From Hyaloperonospora brassicae (Eukaryota > Oomycota > Peronosporomycetes > Peronosporales > Peronosporaceae): a stretch of DNA of 64,000 bases. Numbering within the stretch: position 1 is the stretch's first letter; every line of letters starts with the position of its first letter. The notes under the pieces were generated by a model. It ran no database searches. It saw only the letters and a program-made list of their open reading frames with translations, and had not been told where the DNA came from. Positions 55,241 through 64,000 of this stretch are shown here, one piece after another. A program made the position numbers and the translations under genes. The DNA is taken from NCBI GenBank assembly GCA_947650285.1, contig CANTFL010000204.1:295501-359500 (forward strand). The letters run 5' to 3'.

Positions 55241-57032
55241 CCGACGAAGATCGGCAAGATCTGATGACTCTGAACCGGCTCGATGAATTGTTGAAGCCCA
55301 AGAAAGATGGTCAGTTGGTGCGGATAGCTGCGATCACGAGATCAGCCGGGAGGATACGTCATGAACCTGAAGTGGTACATGAGGAGATAGTACAGAGGAT
55401 TAAAATTCGACGAATTGTACAAGCTCATGATGAAGAGTGTTGGATTGTCAATCTCAAGAAGTATCTAAGTGGCGATGTATCAACCTTGAACGCGGGAGAG
55501 GTGAAGATGTGCGCAAAACTGGCGCCAGAGTACGAGATCGATGAGAACGATCTGCTATTTTTCTGCCCCATGGCGAAAAGAGAGTCAGGAGATCGCGATG
55601 ATTTGATGAGGTTGGTGATCCCTGAGACGTTGCAACAGGATTGTTTGCATCACTATCATACGAGTCTGGAAGGAGGCCATCAGGGTATCGGTAGAACCTA
55701 TCAGAGGATCAGATCGCGATTCTATTGGAGAGGACTATATCGGAGTGTGCAACGATATGTGGGCGAAAGTACTGACTGTAAAACTGGAAAAGGAAGCCCG
55801 ACGATTCATGGGAGATTGCCCGGTAATTTACACGCAACCTATCCATTTCAGATCATCGCAATGGATCATATACCGTCGTTGCCCAAGTCTATCAAGGGGA
55901 ATACCGAACTGCTTATTTGGGTGGACCTCTTCTCAGGATATGTGATTGCAAAGGCTAGCTCATCACGAACAGCACAAACAATAGCTGAGAATTACGAAGA
56001 ATGTGCGTTTCGACGCTTCGGAGCTAGCGAGGCTATCAGACACGATCGAGAACCGAAATTTATGTCCGATTTCTTTCGAGCCTTCAGACGGATCGTAGGA
56101 CAAAAACAGCGTGCTACCATGGCTTACAGGCCACAAGCAAATGGAACAGCCGAGCGAATGGTGCAAACCTTGACGCATTCGCTCAAGATGTACGTGGCTG
56201 AAATTGACCAACGAGACTGGGATGAGTATGCTGAGCGGCTCACATTTGCCATCAACACCGCTCAAGATCGAGTTCGAGGGGACACCCCATTCTATCTGAT
56301 TCATGGATGGGACCCGCGATCAACGTTGGAAGCTACGTTATCAGTGGGAAACACGAGGACGAGAGATCGCGATCCGAAGCGGTGGAGATATAGTATGCAA
56401 AGACAATACCAGCGAGCTCGATGCGCAGTGAACGATCAACTACGAGTTGCGATCCAGTAGAGAGCATATCGACATGATGAAGATTTGGAGCAACATGAGA
56501 TCAAAGTGGGAACACAAGTACGGCTATACCCGGATCGAGTCATGGAAGGCTACACGAAGAAGCTAGCGCATATGTGGCATGGTCCATTCCGAGTTGCGGA
56601 CATTTGTGGAGATCACGCTGTGAAATTGGAAATCGCCGGAACTCCGTATCGGTTATTTCCGATTGTACATTTACCGAAGCTAAAATAGGTAAAGACGTTC
56701 TCTGTACGGCCGAAGGATCAGCTGACGATAGACGAAGCAGAGCGCTTGGATTTCGATGAGGCTCTGCTGCCAGAAGATAGTTGGGAGAGCGATCTTGAGG
56801 AGGGAGAATATGAAGCGGAAGAGGTATTGGACGTGCGATCTGGTCGGAAAACCCGTTATGGGCGAGTACACCGACAGTTTCTGGTGAAATGGAAGGGATA
56901 TCCCGACCGAAGTTGGGTGGAAGAGGCTATCTGAGTTGTTGGGCGATCTTGCAAGAGTTTGAGCGGAACCGAGTGAGTCGAAACCATTTCGAAGCGATGC
57001 AGTCTCACGAAGGCAAGTCGGACGAACCTTAA
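55241..57032 (+). pseudogene. Integrase, GPY/F and chromodomain of element C
   Basis: Zinc region HHYHTSLEGGHQGIG; the first Cys of the CxxC is Ser here (GESTDC) but Cys in A. Catalytic Asp 55864-55866, Asp 56044-56046 and Glu 56152-56154, spaced DD35E. GPY/F in HMWHGPFRVAD (near 56575). A TAG at 56458-56460 and changes near 56690 interrupt. The chromodomain is EAEEVLDVRSGRKTRYGR...FLVKWKGYPDRSWVEE (56810-56930), followed after a frameshift by the family tail ending at TAA 57030-57032. Confidence 0.88.
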
Positions 57033-57292
57033 CAGGTCGAACAAGTTTGCTAGGCGGTAGCACATGCTGGTGGATGAGGTTGCAAGATGTGCTGTGAGGT
57101 AGCACAGGCCGATTAATGGGGTTTTTGTGTATGAGTATTGAGATAGTCACGTGAATTACCTTACTGAATGATGTGGAGCGAGAAAAATCGAGGTTGTGGA
57201 AGTTGCAAAGAATGAAGCACCTAAGAAAGAGACGATAATCGAATGACTTACACGATTATGAAAGACGATCGGGCTCGGGCACCGATCGTGAA

Positions 57293-59917
57293 CTAAGACG
57301 ATGGAGCAGGCTTGAACTTGTCCTGTAGACGGGGAATCTGCGATATGGGGTGATCCCAATAGGCGTTGCGGAACTGGTTGCGCCAAGGATCCTCTTGGTC
57401 GGCCATGTCCAACGCCTCTAGCAAGTCAGCTGGGTCGTTAGAGTGTCCTAACCCTGGATACCAAACTCGTTCTTCATGTGGGCGCGGATAGTGGAGGAAG
57501 AAGGGATCCAGCAAGATGTCGAGATCACAGTGGCCAGAGATCATACCGTTGAGTATCATCTTCAAGAATTTCTTCCAACGTGCTCCAAAGCGAGATCGGC
57601 GCTGCTTTCGTTGACGCCAGAAAGTTTGCATAAACCGTTCGGATCGTCGCTGGGCCGGAAAGATCGGGAAAGCATGAGTAGATTCCCATAGAGCTTGCCG
57701 ATGAGTGGACTTAAGCTCCAGGTAATGATGACTCATGTCTCGATACCATCCAGTCATGGTGAACGATGTCGGGTTGACGAGGACCACAATATTGTCCCGG
57801 GGGGCCGTAGCGTAAATAGCCTGGTTGTGCTGCCGCGAAATTAGCCCAGAGGCCCAAGTCCCCGTCGGAGGATCTCGCCCATGACTGTGTAAGGGGAACA
57901 GAAAATTCCTGGGCTTGGAGTAGTGGTGAAACAGCAGCTCAATGGTCATGGTCCTCACGCAAACCATGGCGATCCGCGAAACTGACTAGGGAGTGATCTC
58001 GGAAGCTACCCTTCGGGAAGGAGCCAGAGAATTGGGAATCCACCGATTCCGTGGCTGCTGGAGTGGTGGAAGATGGTCGAAATCAACGGAGGAGATGACT
58101 CGGTTAGCCACTTGGCGCGTCGGAAGGGTGATGCTGTTTTTGCTATCGGACAAATGGCGATCCGAAAGCGCAGTAGACCCCGGAGGCGGACTAGCGGAGC
58201 CAGTCTCGCTGTGTGTTTCCCCTTTCGGCGACACCTCCACATCGTCCACGTCTCCATCATCTTGAATTTTAATAACGGGGGCAGCCGCGACCGGAGAGAA
58301 CGGATACGAAAGATAACGGGGTTCCGGAGCGTGTAGAGAGAGCGACCGCGACAGTGCTTGAGCTGATGCGGTAGCTGCAGAAGAAGCGGAATCGACCTGG
58401 GCATCCGGAGTGGAGTCTAAAGTCGAAGATCGGGCATCCGACTTAGGCTGAAGACGAGCGGTCGATCTCGAGCGGGACAACACGGAACGGGTCAAATCTC
58501 CCGAGCTAGAGTCTGACTCGGTTGGCTCCCCACTTCCCGATCCAGTCCTATAAGACGTGGACGAGGGCGGCGAAGAAGAAAAATTGGGTGAAGGCTTGGG
58601 TGGGGCCGATCTGGGGAGTTTCTTGGAAGATATTGAGGGATTCAACGACAACAGCCGGGAGGCCACACGGGTGGCAGAAGAATCTCTGAATAGTGACCGT
58701 GGTCGAACCCGCTGACGCTTGGTAGGCGGGCCAGACGATCTCGATCTGGACCTACGGGCAAGCGATCTCGATCTCTGGGTGGCGGAAACAGGTGGCGATC
58801 CGGCCGGAGTAGCACTCTTGGGCGCCGGTCGAACGGTCAGTGCAGACGACCGGGACCCGAGTATAGCACTGTTCAGGGTGTCGAGGAGGGCGCGGTGTTC
58901 TGCTATGGCCCGATCCCGATCGCGCTACGCCACCTGCAGCTGGTCGTGCACCGTGAGGTGTTCCGCAAGATGACGACGGAGGTTGGCGTTTTCCATCCGC
59001 GAATGTGCCAACTGACCCTCCAGAGGAGTCAAGCCATCCACTTGTTGCACGAGATCGCTAATTGAAGCCAGTCCCTCTGCGATCTCCGCCTGAGACCGAT
59101 CCGATTTCTCCTTCAAGTGCATAACATCTATGTGAAGGAAAGACCTGTCGGTGGTCAAATGGTCATGCTGCTGTCGGAGAGAATTGATTTCGGCTTGGAG
59201 CGAAATGATTTGAGCCCTTAAAGCGTTCACCTGTCGGTCCAAGCTGCCTTGATCCTCATCGTTGGCACGTAGCAAAGCGCGTAGCCGGAGAATCTGCGCC
59301 GATTGGTCTCGATGTGTCCGCAGAGCTCGTTTACAATCGCTCAGAGTATGTACTGCGTCGACGTAGCGGCCTTGCATCAAATCATATCGACGCTGGACAA
59401 AAGAGACAAAAGGTGCGGCCGATCTGTACAGAGAATCAATCTCGTCTTGCAAGCGATACCCCCGGGCGACCGCATCTCGGTATGACTGCTGAAGCGCATG
59501 AATTGTATCGGTTTGGCTGCAGAAGGTAGCCTCTCGATCCCACAAATAAGAGATCGTAGCCAACGTAAGACGAACGTCGTCGGCAGAAACTCGCGGAACG
59601 AAGCCGGTGACGCCCGCAATTGGAGCAGACCCTGTACGAGACTCACTAGGGGCCAGAATGTCGGAGCTGAACGCACCCAGGGTCGCCGGAGGTGCAGGAA
59701 GAGAGGACGGCTCAGAGGGACGATCTGGCGATCCCGTGACGATCGATGGCTACCCGACCAAACTGAAATCACTTGGAGACTCGTGTAAATCTGGAACAAT
59801 CGGAGCATACCTCCCGCGATCCGGCGATCCAGGCGACGGGTCGCGATCCGGAGACAGAAACACGGTGGAGCCTTCTGACGAGATCGGCGAGGTGGGGAGA
59901 TGCGCTGAAGAGGCCAT
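57293..59917 (-). pseudogene. Antisense additional ORF of element C (best-preserved copy)
   Basis: A single reading frame of 874 codons on the strand opposite to gag-pol, with no frameshift and only three internal stops, all TAG (59750-59752, 58925-58927, 57986-57988; the last replaces a Trp codon kept in A). The ATG (59915-59917) is 89 bp inside the 3' LTR. Order: Pro/Ser-rich N-terminus (MASSAHLPTSPISSEG); a long coiled coil (about residues 120-330, with LRALLRANDEDQGSLDRQV); an SR-rich basic segment with PPTKRQRV, a likely nuclear signal (near 58711-58735); Ser/Pro-rich spacer; C-terminal domain with MTGWYRDM, ALWESTHAF, CDLDILLDPFFLHYPR (near 57485-57530) and WRNQFRNAYW. No membrane segment. 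Function unknown. Confidence 0.85.
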
Positions 59918-59993
59918 AAGACGGACTTGAATGGTTGGATCGAAGTTAATGAGTGACTGCACTGAGGTCAATTGCTGTACAATGGACTTCAGT

Positions 59994-60005
59994 ACAGGGG
60001 GCGGT
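59994..60005 (+). other. Polypurine tract of element C
   Basis: ACAGGGGGCGGT abuts the LTR start at 60006, identical to that of D. Confidence 0.75.
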
Positions 60006-61786
60006 TGTGGTGAAGTCACTCATCAAAATTTGTACGAGGATCGGTGGCTACACATTTGGGACGACACTTACTGGTGGAAAAAGAGGCCATGGGACTTGGC
60101 GATCCAATAAGGAAACAGGATCGGCGATCCGATCCAACTGTCGTCAGAATGATGGGTATGGAACGATCTGAGACGGGGTGATCCGGGACAAGACGACAGT
60201 TAGGACGATTTCCATGGTTCAATCTGAGACAAAGATCTGAGATCAGGCGATGTGATGTGACTCTGTGACGAAGGTGTAACATCCTGCAGACCGGTGACAC
60301 TCTCTACGGGTCTCCCAAAGGGAGTACTGATTTAGGTTCATTATGGCCCGATCTGGAAGTGGGGTTGTTTGTGAGAGTCCGTGCGACCGTTTTGAGAACT
60401 GTGGATGGTCCCATTGTGCGGATAAACCCTTGATGATGATATCGGACCATGCACAACGAACGGAAAAGGCATATAGGGCCGGATCGCACTTTGTCGATCC
60501 TCAACGATCTCGAATTGGACATCAGATCGGCCATGTTCCCTGCTGACTATGGATATATCGGTGATGGAGCTGTTGCATCGTGATAAACATGCTTGATGAA
60601 GGTCCATGAGTGATGTCCCAAACGTTCAGATTGAAAGAGCCAGTGGAAGCCGGTTGAATTGATGTCGCAAAGCGGATTTGGACACGTTCCACATCTTGGA
60701 TACTATTTTGGACTTTTCGGTACCAAAATTGGGTATTTGGTACCGTATTTGGAATTTAAACCTTTTTGGTGTCTAGGTGCGATATCGGGAGTATTGGCGC
60801 TATCTTTGGAGTACAGGTCACGAAATTTCGACACGTGTTCAAGGGGGCGGTCAAGCTTAAAGGTGATGTGGACTTGGAGAGTGACCTATGGTTGGGAATA
60901 GGCTTGAAGATAGGTTGGATATTTATTTGGTTGGTTAATAAACAGACTTGAACTCTACTTCTTCTACTCACGACGCACGTTCTCCTCCCCTCTTCTCCAG
61001 GCAAGATTGATTTGGCTTTCCCGGCGGGTCAAGGCACGCGTGTTATAGGGATACAGAAGACCGACCTTGTATTGTTGGCCAAGATCGAGAAGAGCGATCT
61101 CGGGATATCTGGCCCGGATCGATCAAGTACTCACACTCAACTCAACTGCTAGTGTAGCAGCCACACAACAAAGGAAAAGGAAAAGGATTTTGGACACAAG
61201 ATCGCGAGACGGCTCAAGTGGTCAGAAGATCTGGACAAGGCGTTCAAGACAAGACCGAGCGAGATCGAAGCGATCTACTGGACAGATCGGCGTGTTTCAT
61301 TTTGGCGAAACCAAGAACCGATCTGCCCAAATTGCGCACTTCCAGCAAGATCGGCCGATCTTGAGACCAGATTGGACTGATCCCAACGCAAGATCGACGC
61401 AAGACTATTATTTGCTGAGTGAAGATTTCCGCACAACGAAGACCCCGATCCCGAAGACTAATCGAGATCGGTGTGATTCAAGATCGAGATCGCAACGCTT
61501 CCAGATAAGAGATCGCCGCGACTCAAGATCAGGATCGCAAAATCCCGTTCGTGGTGTGAAGATTTCCGCAACGGAAGCGAACGCTCAACCCCAAACCCTC
61601 AGCGAGATCGACATCTCCCAAGGCCATTACGAAGAGCTCAAGCCAGCCAACCGACGGGTACACAAGGTGAGCACAAGGTTATACAGCAAGGCACGTATCG
61701 GAGTACCCCCTCCGTGAGTCGGCAAGTCTAAGCAAGGGGAAGATCGACATTCACTAAAGTAATTTTGTGAGATCGACTTCACCATA
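60006..61786 (+). repeat. 3' LTR of element C (subtype x)
   Basis: It runs from TGTGGTGAAGTCACTC to GACTTCACCATA (CACCACA with one C-to-T), 1781 bp. Conserved CGAAATTTCG/CACGTG block near 60825-60840. Exceptionally rich in GATC. Confidence 0.85.
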
Positions 61787-63353
61787 CTGGCAAAGTCAAG
61801 CAGATCTGTGTACTCATCGCGAAGGACGAGTACGTTACCGATATTCGATCGGCAATGGTGTTTGCTGAGACCGAGAATGTTCTCAGCAGTTTATCGATGA
61901 ACGAAAGTGTCCTCGATGAGAAGACTCGGATTGAGCGATACGCGTCCCAATCCTGGGAGTCGATCCAGGCAAATCCTTTGTATAAGGATTTGATCGAATT
62001 CAAGGATGTATTTCCTGAGTCCGTGCCTTGCGAGTTGCCGAAGGACAAAGGCACTCGACACGAGATCGAGCTTAATACTGGGCTCGAAGTACTGTGTCGT
62101 GAGGCAGTGGCCACTGCCTCGTGAACAAGTGACTAGCGATCGACAAGTTCTTTGCCGATCGCTTAGCAGCGGGTCATGTGAGGGAATCAACATCCCCTCA
62201 CAGCTTTCCGGCCTTCTGTGTGCGAGAGGTCACAGGGGGATGGCGGATAGGGCACGCATTCGACAAGTTGAATGATGCAACGGTACCGGCTCAGATGCCG
62301 ATACCGAGGAAGAACGTAATCATAGATGGTTTGTCAAAGAGTACCATCTTTTCGTGTATGGATCTGATGGATGGATTCTATCAGATCCTCATGCGTGAAC
62401 GGGACGTCCCGTTCACGGCAGTGAGTACCCCCAGCGGGATGCTGTGGGCGTGGCTAGTGATGCCACAGGGGCTGAGTAATGTCCCTGCAACATTCAACAG
62501 ATGTGTCACAAATCTGTTGAGACCGGTGCATGACTTTGCACCGAGTACTTCGACGATGTGTTCGCCCATAGCCGGGATATGGACGAAAAAAAGGACGTTG
62601 AAGTTTATAGAACTCATGTTAGTCAGGTTCTTTAACTTATGCGCAAGCATAAGTTGTATGCCAATCTCAAGAAATGTATATTCGCGGCAAGCGAAATACC
62701 ACTTCTTGGGTGCATCGTGGGTAAACACGACGTACGCCCTGATCCCGAAAATATCAAGGCGATCACCGACTGGCCAGTGCCAATCGATGTCAAGGGACTA
62801 AGAAATTGCCTTGGGCTAGCGGCGTACTTACACAAGTACTCGCGCAACTACGCCGAGATGACTGTTCATCTTTTTTGCTTGCTCAAGAAAAATGTCAAGT
62901 GGTCATGGAACACTGAGTGCCAGCGTTCCTTTGAGGGTATCAAGCAAAACTGGATGCAATCGCCGATCTTGGCGATTGCAGATCAGGACAGACTATTTTA
63001 TGTGGTCTGTGACGCCAGCGATTTTGCTATCGGCTGTGCGTTGATACAGTATGACACAGACGGCGCATAGCGCGTCGTCTGCTCTCAATCGCGTCAGCTG
63101 CAACCAGCTGAGCGCAATTATCCAGTGCATGACAAGGAACTCCTTGCCATGAAGTATGCACTGGCCAAGTTTCGCGTCTATCTCCTCGGAGATAGACCGT
63201 TCATCGTATATACGGACCATGCGTCACTACGCACGGCTGTGAACAGTACACACCTCTTTCAACGAATGGCGAGGTGGATACCTTTCTTCGCGGAGTACAA
63301 CTTCTCCGTAGAATACAATCCGAGGTGACTAAACGTCGTCGCTGATGCGCTAT
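61787..63353 (+). pseudogene. Pol fragment (RT and RNase H) of a third Ty3/gypsy family, element E
   Basis: Not family 1 or 2. NPLYKDLIEFKDVFPESVP and LPKDKGTRHEI lead into RT motifs (STIFSCMDLMDGFYQI, MPQGLSNVPATFNRC). The catalytic YFDD (62546-62557) is preserved but lies in a shifted frame. Then KLYANLKKCIFAASEIPLLG, and RNase H with VVCDASDFAIGCALIQ, HDKELLAMKYAL and YTDHASL, ending near LNVVADAL. Stops and frameshifts are frequent. It is cut on the left by the LTR of C and on the right by the LTR at 63354. Protease and integrase are missing. Confidence 0.88.
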
Positions 63354-64000
63354 TGTGGTGAAGTCGATCTCACAAAATCGCTTGTGTGAGTGTCGATCTT
63401 CCACTTGCCCAGACTTGCCGACTCACGGAGGGGGTACTCCGATACGTGCCTTGCTGTATAACCTTGTGCTCACCTTGTGTACCCGTCGGTTGGGCTGGCT
63501 TGAGCTCTTCGTAAGGGACTTGGGAGATGTCGGTCTCGACGAGAGATTGGGTTGAGAGTTCGCTTCCGTTGCGGAAATCTTCACACCACGAACGGGGTTC
63601 TGCGATCTTGATGTAGAGGCGCGGCGATCTCTTATCTGGAAGCGTTGCGATCTCGATCTTGAATCACACCGATCTCGATTAGGCTTCGGGATCGGGGTCT
63701 TTGATGTGCGGAAATCTTCACTCAGCAAATAATAGTCCTGCGTCGATCTTGCCTTGGGATCGGCCGATCTTGCTGGAAGTGCGCAATTTGGGCAGATCGG
63801 TTCTTGGTTTCGCCAAAATGAAACACGCCGATATGTCCAGTAGATCGCTTCGATCTCGCTCGGTCTTGTCTTGAACGCCTTGTCCAGATCTTCTGACCAC
63901 TTGAGCCGTCTCGCGATCTTGTGTCCAAAATCCTTTTCCTTTGTTGTGTGGCTGCTACCCTAGCAGTTGAGTTGAGTGTGAGTACTTGATCGATCCGGGC
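63354..64000 (-). repeat. Family-1 LTR (subtype x), truncated by window end
   Basis: Starts TGTGGTGAAGTCGATC as the outer end of a minus-strand LTR. No primer-site sequence is on its left, so it is a 3' LTR or a solo LTR inserted in element E after GCGCTAT. The right part, including any target duplication, is outside the window. Confidence 0.82.

Larger units (their letters stand above)
47320..61786 (+). mobile_element. Element C, family-1 Ty3/gypsy LTR retrotransposon
   Basis: LTR 47320-49184, gag, pol with all domains, antisense ORF 57293-59917, LTR 60006-61786. It is the most complete family-1 copy but has numerous stops and frameshifts in gag-pol, a changed RT active site and a deleted protease active site. 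Together with D it forms a three-LTR array. The right flank (CTGG) does not match the left flank of D. Confidence 0.87.

Noticed and set aside
57986..59752. Three TAG codons in the antisense ORF read as programmed amber readthrough
   Set aside because: The sites differ from the stops in A and B, and at least one replaces a Trp codon by a single base change, so nonsense mutation is simpler.
57293..59917. Antisense ORF as an env-like gene
   Set aside because: It is on the opposite strand, and has no signal peptide, no membrane segment and no Cys-rich ectodomain.

Overview
The window looks like a repeat-rich chromosome segment of an oomycete (probably Peronosporales, inferred from the style of the elements and the intronless host genes; not proven). 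It holds two recognisable host genes, a pirin (18637-19512, minus strand) and a type 1 RNase H (20726-21964, plus strand), with non-coding DNA around them (about 17043-24500). Almost everything else is retrotransposon, nested several levels deep.

Layout. (1) 360-1205 and 15962-17042 are two halves of one broken LINE (zinc-finger tail and archaeal-type RNase H). They are split by Ty3/gypsy element A (1206-15961, minus strand) with a CTTC target duplication. (2) 24501-61786 is a plus-strand array with three LTRs: LTR, element D, LTR, element C, LTR. A, C and D are one family ('family 1'; LTRs about 1.75-1.85 kb, extremely GATC-rich). D's gag is interrupted by element B (26363-39362, 'family 2', TCAG target duplication). 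B's 5' LTR is in turn interrupted by a 319-bp solo LTR with a 5-bp duplication (GAGTG). (3) 61787-63353 is a broken reverse transcriptase/RNase H piece of a third gypsy family, bounded on the right by another family-1 LTR that runs off the window.

Families 1 and 2 share one plan. The LTR ends in CCACA, and a tRNA primer-binding site starts 1 nt later and overlaps the gag ATG. Gag has zinc knuckles. A conserved hairpin sits at the gag/pol junction, where pol lies in the -1 frame. Pol follows (protease, reverse transcriptase, RNase H, a second archaeal-type RNase H, integrase with GPY/F motif, chromodomain). Between pol and the 3' LTR is a long ORF on the opposite strand, starting 41-90 bp inside the 3' LTR. 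This antisense ORF encodes a predicted coiled-coil, SR/proline-rich, NLS-bearing protein with a conserved C-terminal domain. It is the best candidate for an undescribed system here. D is a derivative that lost reverse transcriptase, both RNases H and the integrase core, and carries instead four nearly identical 1,090-bp tandem units, each with a long ORF.

All gag-pol copies are broken by stops and frameshifts. I found no tRNA, rRNA, CRISPR or prokaryotic-type operon. Coordinates inside degenerate pol regions are approximate; LTR boundaries and target duplications were read directly.
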